Assembly (NCBI GenBank): GCA_963709075.1
Contig: CAVPUY010000005.1
Span: forward strand, 558,001 to 622,000
Reading direction: 5' to 3'
DNA: 64,000 nucleotides
From: Palsa-506 sp963709075
GTDB taxonomy: Bacteria; Actinomycetota; Actinomycetes; Streptosporangiales; Streptosporangiaceae
The notes beneath the pieces are model-generated. The model had not been told where the DNA came from. It worked only from the letters and a program-made list of their open reading frames with translations, and did not search any database. Below, piece by piece: positions 56,454 to 64,000 of the stretch. Positions within the stretch are counted from its first letter, which is position 1, and the number at the start of each line of letters is the position of its first letter. Made by a program: the position numbers and the translations under genes.

Positions 56454-58222
56454 CATGGCGCTGCCCACCGGTACTCCCGCGGAGTGACCATCCGGTCGCC
56501 CACCACCGTGGTCCGGGACGAGCCGACCATGACCAGCGTGTGCATGTCCGCCGTGGCCGGGTCGAAGCTGGCCAGGGACGTGATGCCCGCGCGCTGGCCG
56601 GGCCGGGAAGCGTCCCGCACCCAGCCGACCGGCGTGGCCGGCGGCCGGTGCTCGGCCAGGATGGCAAGCGCACGGCCGAGCTGCCAGCTCCTGGTGCGGC
56701 TGGCCGGGTTGTAGAAGCAGGCGACGAGGTCGCCCTCGGCGACGGCGCGGACCCTGCGCTCGATCACTTCCCAGGGCGTGTGCAGGTCGGACAGGGAGAT
56801 CAGGGCGTGATCATGGCCGAGCGGCGCGCCGAGCACCGCGCTGGCGGCGAGCGCAGCGGTCACGCCGGGCACGCTGATCACCTCGACCCGCTCGTCGGCG
56901 AGCCCTAGTGCCGGGCCGGCCATCGCGTAGATCCCGGCGTCACCGGAGCCGATCAGCGCCACCGCCCGGCCGGCCATGGCCTCGCTGACCGCGGCGGTGG
57001 CCCGCTGCTCTTCCTTGCCCAGGCCGCTGGCGAGCATCTGCGTGCCCGGCGAGATCAGGTCGGCAACCTGATCGACGTACTGGTCAAGCCCGACGACGAC
57101 GCTGGCCCGGCGCAGCTCGGCAACGGCGCGGGGGACCATCAGGTCACGTGCGCCTGGGCCGATCCCGATCAGCGCGAGCCTGCCGCGCGGCCGCCGCCGG
57201 GCGACAGCGACGGTGGCGCGGCCGCTGGCCCGCTTGGCCACGATCAGCTGCGCGCCGCCCGGGCCTCCCGGCTCCGGGTCGGCCTGGCCTCGGCCGCCTT
57301 CCGCGACGAGCAGCGCGGCGGCCTCGGCGACGCTGGGCGTGCCGACCGCGGCCCGCACGACCTCGCTCGGGTTGGGGACATCGACCGCCGCAAGCTGCGC
57401 GACCGAAGCCGTGACGAGCGCCCAGCCGCGGCTGCGGGCGGCCGCGAGCAGCCCGGGCTCGCGTGCCTTGATGTCGGCGGTGCCGAGCCACCGGACTGAG
57501 GCCGGCGACAGCGCCGCGGCGGCCAGCGTCTCGTCGATCAGCCTGCCCGCCTCATCGGCGGTCACCCCGGTGCTCGCGCCGGCCCCGACGACCAGGGACG
57601 GCGGCCGGTAGATGACGCGCGGGCCTGCTGCCGCCGCGCCGCCAGAAGGCTCAGGCAGCACCTGGTCAGTGACCACGATGCCAGGGACGGCAGGCTCTGG
57701 CTGCGCGGTCCGCACCACGTTCGGCGGCAGCGGCGGGACCGGCCACTGCTGCTCCATGGTCAGCGTGACCCGCTCCCCGGACAGGATGGCCGCGCCTACC
57801 CGGGCCATGTCGCTGCCCGGCTCCACCACGAAGCCGAGGTCGCCCCCGAACTCGTCCAGGCCCACCGAGCCCGCGGCCTCCGCGGCCGTGGTGATGACCG
57901 CATCCGCCCCGAGGATGCTCGCGACGCGCCTGGCCAGCACGTTCGCGCCGCCGGCGTGGCCGCCGAGTACCGGGATCACGTACCGCAGCGCCTCGTCCAC
58001 GCACACGACGCCCGGGTCCTCGTATTTCCCCGTGATCAGCGGCGCGGCAATCCGGACGGTCGCGCCGACCGCGAGGAAGGAGACGATCGCGTCGCACTCG
58101 GCGAACGCCTGCGGGATCGCGCTGGCGGCGGGTCCATCGTAAAGCTGCGCGTAAGGCAGCACGGCGGCCAGCCGCTCAGCGGCCGTGCGGCCCCCTGCGG
58201 TGACCGTGATCAGGCCGATCAT
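56453..58222 (-). CDS. CbiG-CobJ fusion: cobalt-precorrin-5A hydrolase plus precorrin-3B C17-methyltransferase
   Basis: A 589-residue two-enzyme protein. The CbiG part (to about residue 330) opens the ring-A lactone of cobalt-precorrin-5A: AIVSFLAVGATVRIAAPLI, VIPVLGGHAGGANVLARRVA, LGTADIKAREPGLLAAARSR. The C-terminal CobJ/CbiH part is an SAM-dependent methyltransferase: LALIGIGPGARDLMVPRAVA, VALIGSGDAGIYAMAGPAL, VISVPGVTAALAASAVLGAP and ACFYNPASRTRSWQLGRAL. The fusion is common in actinobacteria. It overlaps the upstream cobL gene by 4 bp. Confidence 0.94.
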   Translation of the reverse strand: MIGLITVTAGGRTAAERLAAVLPYAQLYDGPAASAIPQAFAECDAIVSFLAVGATVRIAAPLITGKYEDPGVVCVDEALRYVIPVLGGHAGGANVLARRVASILGADAVITTAAEAAGSVGLDEFGGDLGFVVEPGSDMARVGAAILSGERVTLTMEQQWPVPPLPPNVVRTAQPEPAVPGIVVTDQVLPEPSGGAAAAGPRVIYRPPSLVVGAGASTGVTADEAGRLIDETLAAAALSPASVRWLGTADIKAREPGLLAAARSRGWALVTASVAQLAAVDVPNPSEVVRAAVGTPSVAEAAALLVAEGGRGQADPEPGGPGGAQLIVAKRASGRATVAVARRRPRGRLALIGIGPGARDLMVPRAVAELRRASVVVGLDQYVDQVADLISPGTQMLASGLGKEEQRATAAVSEAMAGRAVALIGSGDAGIYAMAGPALGLADERVEVISVPGVTAALAASAVLGAPLGHDHALISLSDLHTPWEVIERRVRAVAEGDLVACFYNPASRTRSWQLGRALAILAEHRPPATPVGWVRDASRPGQRAGITSLASFDPATADMHTLVMVGSSRTTVVGDRMVTPREYRWAAP

Positions 58223-59418
58223 CTCGCCCCCCGCTGCCCGCTGAGCACGAAAACGGGGTTGGCCGCGGCCAGCCGCAGCGAGCCGCCGGGCAGGCTCGCC
58301 AGCCTGGATGCCTGCAGCTGGACGCCGGAAACCTGATAGTCATGGCCGGCCAGCAGCTCGCTGACGGCACGCACCCGGTCAACCGAGGCGAGGGCCACCA
58401 CGGCCCGGTCTGGCTGGCCGAGCCGCAGCGCCGCGTCCAGCGCCGCATCGTCACCGCCCCCGGCGAACACCGCGTCCGGGGCGGGCAGCCCGGCCAGGAT
58501 CGCCGGCGCCCGGCCCGCCGCGATCCGGACGGTCACGCCGTGCGCGGCCGCGTTCTGCTCGATCCGGGAGCACTGCCCGGGATCGTCCTCGATGGCGATC
58601 ACGCTGGCGCCGAACCTGGCGCATTCGACCGCCACCGAGCCCGAGCCCGCGCCCATGTCCCAGACCCGCCGGCCGAGCCCGGGGCCCAGCCGGGCCAGCA
58701 CTACCGCTCGCACCTCGGCCTTGGTGATCATCGAGTCGCGGTGCGCGAAGGACTCCTCCGGCAGCGCCCAGGCGTCCGGCGCGCCGCGGTGCCCGGCCAG
58801 CCAGCCGGGCTGCGCCGCCGGTGCCGCGGCCGGATCCACCGCGACCAGCACGTTCGGGTCGGCCAGGCGGCCGGCAGTCGCGGCGGCCAGCTCGGCGACG
58901 CGCTCGGCGGGCTCGCCGAGCCGCTCGGCGACGTAGACCCGCCGGCCTGCCGCGAGCAGCGCGCTGGCGAGTTCCGCCGCGCTCCCGCCCGGCGCGGTGA
59001 GTATCGCGACCTTGGGGTGGGCAAGCGCGGCCGCGGCAACCGGCCGGGGCGAGCGGCCGTGCGCAGAAAGCACGAGCGCGTCGTCCCAGTCCAGGCCGAG
59101 GCGGGCGAAGGCGAGGGCCACGGACGACACGGCCGGGATCACCCGCGGCCTGATGCCGCGGGCCCGCAGCGACCGGACGATCCCGAAGAACCCGGGGTCA
59201 CCGGACGCCAGCACCGCCACCGGGCCGGCCGCCCGGCAGATCTGATCGAGCGCGTCGTCCAGCCGGGTGATCTGCACCCGCTCGACGCCGGCCGGAACTT
59301 CAGCCACCGCGAGCAGCCGCCCGGCTCCGGCGACCATGGCGGCCGAGCCGATCACCGCTGCGGCGTCCGGCCGCGGCGGGCCGCCGTCGCAGCCGATCAC
59401 GGTGACGGCCGGCGTCAT
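58219..59418 (-). CDS. cobL: Precorrin-6Y C5,15-methyltransferase (decarboxylating)
   Basis: A 399-residue fusion of CbiE-like and CbiT-like domains, which methylate C-5 and C-15 and remove the acetate carboxyl at C-12. The CbiE half holds VAVLASGDPGFFGIVRSL and VSSVALAFARLGLDWDD; the CbiT half begins MITKAEVRAVVLARL and has the SAM motif VWDMGAGSGSVAVECARFG. The ATG at 59418 overlaps the cbiD stop by 4 bp. Confidence 0.94.
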   Translation of the reverse strand: MTPAVTVIGCDGGPPRPDAAAVIGSAAMVAGAGRLLAVAEVPAGVERVQITRLDDALDQICRAAGPVAVLASGDPGFFGIVRSLRARGIRPRVIPAVSSVALAFARLGLDWDDALVLSAHGRSPRPVAAAALAHPKVAILTAPGGSAAELASALLAAGRRVYVAERLGEPAERVAELAAATAGRLADPNVLVAVDPAAAPAAQPGWLAGHRGAPDAWALPEESFAHRDSMITKAEVRAVVLARLGPGLGRRVWDMGAGSGSVAVECARFGASVIAIEDDPGQCSRIEQNAAAHGVTVRIAAGRAPAILAGLPAPDAVFAGGGDDAALDAALRLGQPDRAVVALASVDRVRAVSELLAGHDYQVSGVQLQASRLASLPGGSLRLAAANPVFVLSGQRGAR

Positions 59419-60602
59419 GCCGCACGCTCAGGGAACGCGGCGATCATGTTCCGGCCGGTGAAGTCGACCATGATCACCTCAATGGCCGGCGGCGTCCGGC
59501 CTGCCCGGGCTCGCCGCCGCGCGGCGGCCAGTTCCGCGCAGAACCTGCCGAGCACGCCGGCCACCCGGCGGCACAGCTCGGTCCCGGCCGGGAAGAGCAG
59601 GGCCGCCTCCGTCCACAGCTCGACGGCGTGCCTTGCGGTGTTCGCCTCGGCCACCCGCGCGGCCAGCTCCGGGTCGCCGCCGGCCGCGCGGGTGATGTCG
59701 CCGAGCAGCCCGGTGGAAACCTTCGAGCGGGTGTAGTGGGTCATCAGCACGCCGGCCGCCAGCTTGGTCAGCTTTCCCGCCATGCCGACGAAGACCACCC
59801 TGGCCACCCCGTGCGCCGCGGCCCGGCGCAGCGCGGCGCCGGTGAAATCACCGACCTCGACGAAGCACACCTCGGGCAGGCCAGGCAGCAGCGCCATCGC
59901 GCCCTGCTCGGTCCGGCCGCCGGTGCACAGCACGAGGGCCTGCTCGCCCTGCGCGGCGAGTACCGCCACGGCCTGCTCGACGCTCGCCCGCCAGGACGCG
60001 GTGGAGAACGGCCGCACGATGCCGGTGGTGCCAAGGATGGAGATGCCGCCGAGGATGCCGAGCCTGCCGTTGGTCGTCTTGCGCGCCATCCGCTCGCCGT
60101 CCGGTACCGAGATGATCACCCGGAGGCCGCGCTCGGCCAGGTTGACGGCCTCGCCGACGGCCTCGGTAATCATCTTCCTCGGCACCGGGTTGATGGCCGG
60201 GCCGCCTACCTCGAGGCCGAGTCCCGGCTTGGTGACGACGCCGACGCCCACCCCGCCGTCCAGCTCGAGCCCGGCCCCGCCGCGCCAGCTCGCCGACGCG
60301 GTGAGGTGCGCGCCGTCGGTCACGTCCGGGTCGTCCCCGGCGTCCTTGACGACCACGGCCTCAGCCCGCGGGCCCGCCTCGGCGGCGATCTTGCACGATT
60401 CCACCGGGAACGACACCCGCCGGCCGGACGGCAGCCCGATCTCCACGGCGTGCTGCACATCGAGGGTGACCAGCGCGGTCGCGGCCGCCTTGGCGGCCGC
60501 CGCCGCGCAGGTCCCGGTCGTCCAGCCGGTACGCAGCCCGCGCCGCCGGACCCGGGCAGTCCTCGGCAGGCCGGGTTCGCGCAGTTCGGCGGGCTCGGTC
60601 AC
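59415..60602 (-). CDS. cbiD: Cobalt-precorrin-5B C1-methyltransferase CbiD
   Basis: A 395-residue enzyme that methylates C-1 of cobalt-precorrin-5B in the oxygen-independent pathway; its aerobic counterpart is CobF. LRTGWTTGTCAAAAAKAAAT, GGPAINPVPRKMITEAV, TTGIVRPFSTASWRASVEQA and FVGMAGKLTKLAAGVLMTHY are diagnostic. GTG 60602 overlaps the cobM stop (GTGA). Its presence with CbiX and CbiG marks the early-cobalt route. Confidence 0.94.
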   Translation of the reverse strand: MTEPAELREPGLPRTARVRRRGLRTGWTTGTCAAAAAKAAATALVTLDVQHAVEIGLPSGRRVSFPVESCKIAAEAGPRAEAVVVKDAGDDPDVTDGAHLTASASWRGGAGLELDGGVGVGVVTKPGLGLEVGGPAINPVPRKMITEAVGEAVNLAERGLRVIISVPDGERMARKTTNGRLGILGGISILGTTGIVRPFSTASWRASVEQAVAVLAAQGEQALVLCTGGRTEQGAMALLPGLPEVCFVEVGDFTGAALRRAAAHGVARVVFVGMAGKLTKLAAGVLMTHYTRSKVSTGLLGDITRAAGGDPELAARVAEANTARHAVELWTEAALLFPAGTELCRRVAGVLGRFCAELAAARRRARAGRTPPAIEVIMVDFTGRNMIAAFPERAA

Positions 60603-61423
60603 GGTACCGGCCCGCCCCGGGCGGCCGGATCGCCGCGCAGCACCCGCCGGGCCGCCGGGTCGGCCTTCCTGTACTCGTGGAAATGGCCAGGGTGATACAG
60701 GTGCGACCGGGTGCCGCCTGCCGCCAGCGCGGGCCCGACCAGCACGAGCGTGTGCTTCCACAGCCGGTTCGCCTTGACGGTCGCGGCCAGGTCGGCCAGC
60801 TCGCAGCGGAACACGCGCTCATCCGGCCAGCTGACGCGGTACGCGATCACGCACGGCGTGCCCGGCGGGTAGCCGCCGGCCAGCAGCTCGTCTTGCAGCT
60901 GCCCGGATCTGGCCGCGGACAGGAACAGCGCCATCGTGGTCCCGTGCCTGGCCAGCGAGGCGATCTCCTCGCCGGGCGGCATCGGCGTCTTGCCGCCGCC
61001 CAGCCGGGTGAGGATGACCGACTGGGCGACTTCCGGGATGGTCAGCTCCCGCCCGATGCTGGCAGCGGCCGCGGTGAAGCTGGACACGCCGGGGACGATC
61101 TCGGTCGCCAGGCCGAGCTCGCGGCAGCGGTCGAGCTGTTCCTGCAGCGCCCCCCAGAGGGCAGGGTCGCCGGAGTGCACCCTGGCTATCTGCAGCCCCT
61201 CTTCGCTGGCCCGCTGGTAGTAAGGCAGCACGCCCTCAAGCGGCAGCAGCGCGGAGTCGACGAGCTCGGCGCCCGGCCGCGCGTGCACCAGGACCTCGGC
61301 GGCTACCAGGCTGGACGCCCAGATCACCACGTCGGCGGCGCCGATCGCCGCTGCCGCGCGCAGCGTCAGCAGGTCCGGCGCGCCGGGCCCGGCACCGACG
61401 AAAGTCACCTTGCCCGTGGTCAT
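60599..61423 (-). CDS. cobM: Precorrin-4 C11-methyltransferase
   Basis: A 274-residue SAM-dependent corrin methyltransferase (CobM/CbiF). KVTFVGAGPGAPDLLTLRAA, IARVHSGDPALWGALQEQLD, EIVPGVSSFTAAAASIGREL and TRLGGGKTPMPPGEEIASLA are typical, with HLYHPGHFHEYRKA near the end. It overlaps cobI upstream and cbiD downstream, each by 4 bp. Confidence 0.95.
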   Translation of the reverse strand: MTTGKVTFVGAGPGAPDLLTLRAAAAIGAADVVIWASSLVAAEVLVHARPGAELVDSALLPLEGVLPYYQRASEEGLQIARVHSGDPALWGALQEQLDRCRELGLATEIVPGVSSFTAAAASIGRELTIPEVAQSVILTRLGGGKTPMPPGEEIASLARHGTTMALFLSAARSGQLQDELLAGGYPPGTPCVIAYRVSWPDERVFRCELADLAATVKANRLWKHTLVLVGPALAAGGTRSHLYHPGHFHEYRKADPAARRVLRGDPAARGGPVP

Positions 61424-62256
61424 CCCTGGCTGCCTCCTTCCCCGCTGCCCGCGCTCCCGCGGCCGGCGTTCCCGCCGCCCGCGCTCCCGCCGGGCAGCCT
61501 GCTGCCGCGGCCGGCCCGGGCCCGGACCGTGATCAGCGTCGACAGGTACGGCACCGGCCCGCGGCCGGCCAGCTCGCCGGCCGGGCGGATGTCCTCGCCC
61601 GGCAGCCCGAGCCGCGCCCCGAACACCGCATTGTCGAGCCGGCCTGCCTCGCCGAGCAACCCGAGCACCGCGTCGATGCCAGGCCCGGCCGCCGAGCCGA
61701 GCTTGTAGCCAACCACGGTGTCATGCCCGGCCAGCGCCTCGGCCAGCGCGTCCGGGCCGGCCGTGAGCGGGAGCAGCACCAGCGACTCGGTGCCCTCGGT
61801 CAGCGTGGTGCCGCTGCGGGCGGCCAGGTCCTGCAAGGCGGTGATGCCGGGCACGGTCTCGACCGTGACGCCTGCGGCCAGCCGGGTCACGGTCTGTGCC
61901 AGGTAGCTGAACGTGGAGTAGATGGCGGGATCGCCGATCGTCGCGAACGCCACCAGCCGCGCTCCGCCGGCGAACGCGGCGGCCACGCCGCGGGCGGCCG
62001 CATCCCAGGCGGCGGCGCGGCCGGGGGTGACGCCGCCCTGGTCGTTCAGCGCGAAAGCGACCCGGCGGACCGGGGCGCCGCCGGCCTGAGCCCGGACGGT
62101 GGCCTCAGCCCGGCCTTCCTCGGCACTGTCTTCCTCGCCCGGCCGGCCGAGCACCGGGACGAAGACCACGTCGGCGGCGCGCAGCACCCGGATCGCCTTG
62201 ACGGTGATCAGCTCGGGGTCCCCAGGCCCGACCCCGACCCCGACGAGCCGCCTCAC
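61420..62256 (-). CDS. cobI: Precorrin-2 C20-methyltransferase
   Basis: About 278 residues (CobI/CbiL). RRLVGVGVGPGDPELITVKA, AFATIGDPAIYSTFSYLAQT, TVETVPGITALQDLAARSGT and VVGYKLGSAAGPGIDAVLGL identify it. GTG 62256 overlaps the cobB stop (GTGA). The last 25 residues are a Gly/Ser/Arg-rich tail of GSAGGGNAGRG type, beyond the family's usual end. Confidence 0.94.
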   Translation of the reverse strand: MRRLVGVGVGPGDPELITVKAIRVLRAADVVFVPVLGRPGEEDSAEEGRAEATVRAQAGGAPVRRVAFALNDQGGVTPGRAAAWDAAARGVAAAFAGGARLVAFATIGDPAIYSTFSYLAQTVTRLAAGVTVETVPGITALQDLAARSGTTLTEGTESLVLLPLTAGPDALAEALAGHDTVVGYKLGSAAGPGIDAVLGLLGEAGRLDNAVFGARLGLPGEDIRPAGELAGRGPVPYLSTLITVRARAGRGSRLPGGSAGGGNAGRGSAGSGEGGSQG

Positions 62257-63677
62257 CGGGCCCGCCCGGCCGCCGCCGCGAACCTGGCCGCGAACGCCGG
62301 CCGGGCCGCCCAGTGCAAGTGCAGGTAAGAGGCCACGACGCCGCCGCGGACGAACCCTTCCCTGGCACCGGATGAAAGCTGCCACGCCGGTGCGTCATAA
62401 CTTCCATTTGAAACGGACGTGCGATGGAACTCATGGCCGCGCACCTGGTCACCGGCGCGGGCAATGACAGAGTCGGCGGCGGCGACCGCGGCCCGGTAGC
62501 CGAGCGTGAGCCTGGCCGTCATCCCGGCGTCGGCGCCGATCACGCCGCACATCGGCTGGCCCTCAAGCGTCCTGGCGAGGTAAAGCAGCCCGGCGCACTC
62601 GGCCGCGACCGGGGCGCCGGTCCCGGCCAGCGCGGCGACCTGGCGGCGCATCGGCTCGTTGGCGGCCAGCTCGCTGGCGTGGACCTGCGGGAACCCGCCG
62701 CCGATCAGCAGCCCGGCGGTGCCATCCGGCAGCGACTCGTCGGTCAGCGGGTCGAAGCGGGCGACCTGGACGCCGGCCGCGGCCAGCAGCTCGGCCTGCT
62801 CGGCATAGCCGAACGTGAACGCGGGCCCCGTGGCGGCCGCGATCACCGGCCCGGCGGCCGCCCGGCCTGCCTGATCGCCGATGGCCGCGGCCGGGTCCCA
62901 GGGCGCGGCCTGGAGCGGCGGCGCGGCGGCGGCCAGCGACATCAGCGCGCCGATGTCGCAGGAGGCGCTGATCAGCGCGCCCAGCTGGGCGACCGCCCGC
63001 TCCGCGCTGGCCAGCCGCTCGGCGGCCGGCACCAGGCCGAGGTGCCGGGATGGCGTCGCCACCGCGCCGGTCCGCCTGATCACCCCGAGCACCGGCGTCC
63101 CGATGCCGTCGAGCGCGCCGCGCAGCAGCCGCTCGTGCCGGTCCGAGCCGACCCGGTTGAGTATCACCCCGGCCAGCTTCGTCTGCGGGTCATAGCCGCG
63201 GAAGCCGGCCACCAGCGCCGCCACCGAGCGGCCTGCCGCCGCGGCGTCGACCACGAGCACGACCGGCGCGGCCAGCAGCCTGGCCAGGTGCGCGGTTGAG
63301 CCGAAGCCAGGGTCGTCGGGCCAGGGAGCTGGCACGGAGCCGGTAGCCGCAGCGCCGCCGTCGGGCCCGGCGGCGTCCGGCGCGATGCCGTCGAAGAGGC
63401 CCATCACGCCCTCGATCACGGCCACGTCGGCGCCGGCCGCGCCGTGCAGGAACAGCGGCACCATCAGTTCCTCGCCGCAGAGCACCGGATCCAGGTTGCG
63501 GCCCGGCCGGCCGGTGGCCAGGGCGTGATAGCCGGGGTCGATGTAGTCCGGGCCGGCCTTGTGGCCGGACACCCGCAGCCCGCGGCCGGCCAGCGCCGCC
63601 ATCAGCCCGGTGGCCACGGTCGTCTTGCCGCTCCCGGATGACGGGGCGGCGATGACCAGCCGCGGGATGACTACCAT
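62253..63677 (-). CDS. cobB: Cobyrinate a,c-diamide synthase
   Basis: A 474-residue glutamine amidotransferase that amidates the a and c side chains of (hydrogeno)cobyrinate using ATP. N-terminal P-loop VIAAPSSGSGKTTVATGLMA, VSGHKAGPDYIDPGYHALAT and VIEGVMGLFDG; C-terminal triad-type glutaminase with the Cys of PVAAECAGLLYLART and the His of VRGHEFHRTSV. ATG 63677 overlaps the cobO stop by 7 bp. It may act on the cobalt form, as CbiA does. Confidence 0.95.
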   Translation of the reverse strand: MVVIPRLVIAAPSSGSGKTTVATGLMAALAGRGLRVSGHKAGPDYIDPGYHALATGRPGRNLDPVLCGEELMVPLFLHGAAGADVAVIEGVMGLFDGIAPDAAGPDGGAAATGSVPAPWPDDPGFGSTAHLARLLAAPVVLVVDAAAAGRSVAALVAGFRGYDPQTKLAGVILNRVGSDRHERLLRGALDGIGTPVLGVIRRTGAVATPSRHLGLVPAAERLASAERAVAQLGALISASCDIGALMSLAAAAPPLQAAPWDPAAAIGDQAGRAAAGPVIAAATGPAFTFGYAEQAELLAAAGVQVARFDPLTDESLPDGTAGLLIGGGFPQVHASELAANEPMRRQVAALAGTGAPVAAECAGLLYLARTLEGQPMCGVIGADAGMTARLTLGYRAAVAAADSVIARAGDQVRGHEFHRTSVSNGSYDAPAWQLSSGAREGFVRGGVVASYLHLHWAARPAFAARFAAAAGRAR

Positions 63678-64000
63678 TCGATGCCCTTCTGCCCCTTCTG
63701 GCCGGCGTCCATCGGGTGCTTGATCTTGGTCATCTCGGTGACCAGGTCGGCGAAGGCGACCAGCTTAGGGTCGGCGTCCCGGCCGGTGATCACCACGTGC
63801 TGGTTGCCGGGCCGGGCCGCGAGCACAGCGATCACCTCGTCGACGTCCACCCAGCCCCACTTGACCGGGTAGGTGAACTCGTCGAGCACGTACAACCGGT
63901 AGGCCTGCGCGGCGAGATCCCTGCTGATCTGCGCCCAGCCCTCGGCGGCGCGTTCGGCGTGGTCCTGCGTGTCGCGCTGGATCCAGGACCAGCCCTCGCC
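63671..64000 (-). CDS. cobO: Cob(I)yrinic acid a,c-diamide adenosyltransferase (5' end outside window)
   Basis: The C-terminal 109 residues of CobO/BtuR, which transfers adenosyl from ATP to cobalt. GEGWSWIQRDTQDHAERAAE, YVLDEFTYPVKWGWVDVDEV, GNQHVVITGRDADPKLVAFA and the end DAGQKGQKGIEW are conserved. The gene enters from the right edge and is the most upstream gene of the cobalamin cluster seen here; any cobalamin riboswitch would lie beyond the window. Confidence 0.95.
   Translation of the reverse strand, partial: GEGWSWIQRDTQDHAERAAEGWAQISRDLAAQAYRLYVLDEFTYPVKWGWVDVDEVIAVLAARPGNQHVVITGRDADPKLVAFADLVTEMTKIKHPMDAGQKGQKGIEW

Noticed and set aside
56244..56468. N-terminal extension of the ferredoxin to ATG 56468
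   Set aside because: It would translate a 56-bp palindrome and 21-bp repeats with no ferredoxin similarity; short GTG starts give the normal length.

Overview
The window is chromosomal DNA of a high-GC actinomycete. Codon third positions are almost all G or C, GTG and TTG starts are common, and the core genes recA, DUF3046, clgR-type regulator, cinA, pgsA, rimO, rodZ-like, ftsK, rnj and dapA lie in the order familiar from Streptomyces and its relatives. I cannot place the genus. No rRNA, tRNA, CRISPR array, transposase or integrase was recognised.

Layout. 0-2.5 kb: 3'-truncated recA with an SOS box, then a 'mobile mystery' A/B pair (XRE regulator plus Fic protein) inserted between recA and DUF3046. 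2.5-14 kb: Lhr helicase, cation/proton antiporter, polysaccharide deacetylase, deaminase, quinone oxidoreductase, DUF3054 and a histidase-family lyase. 14-22 kb: Rrf2 regulator and the conserved clgR-cinA-pgsA-rimO-rodZ-ftsK block. 22.5-31 kb: an accessory aromatic-acid island with a two-domain 2-aminobenzoyl-CoA (or salicylyl-CoA) monooxygenase/reductase, a translationally coupled RidA protein, a beta-propeller protein, a PaaX repressor, a phosphotransferase and an aryl-CoA ligase. 31-39 kb: rnj, dapA, a TSUP transporter, small proteins, a diiron protein, an acyl-CoA dehydrogenase and an HNH nuclease. 39-51 kb: a repeat-rich stretch holding a tandem-repeat XRE regulator, MscS channel, globin, ettA, ssb, S1C protease and two dynamin-like GTPases. 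51-64 kb: a minus-strand cobalamin cluster in which most genes overlap by 4 bp (cobO, cobB, cobI, cobM, cbiD, cobL, cbiG-cobJ, ferredoxin, cobH, cbiX, bluB-cobT, precorrin-2 dehydrogenase/SUMT).

How the genes work together. The cobalamin cluster encodes most corrin-ring chemistry by the early-cobalt route (CbiX, CbiD, CbiG), yet makes the lower ligand with oxygen-dependent BluB fused to CobT. The aromatic island looks like an aerobic CoA-thioester pathway: the ligase activates the acid, the flavoenzyme hydroxylates and reduces the ring, RidA may hydrolyse the enamine product, and PaaX represses.

Quality caveat. At least nine genes are broken by about fourteen single-base indels, nearly all in G/C runs, with both halves intact. 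I read these as sequencing or assembly errors, not pseudogenes, and give joined coordinates. The strongest non-coding oddities are several long hairpins (24-bp arms at 41.47 kb, 28-bp arms at 56.33 kb) and in-frame tandem repeats in three proteins.
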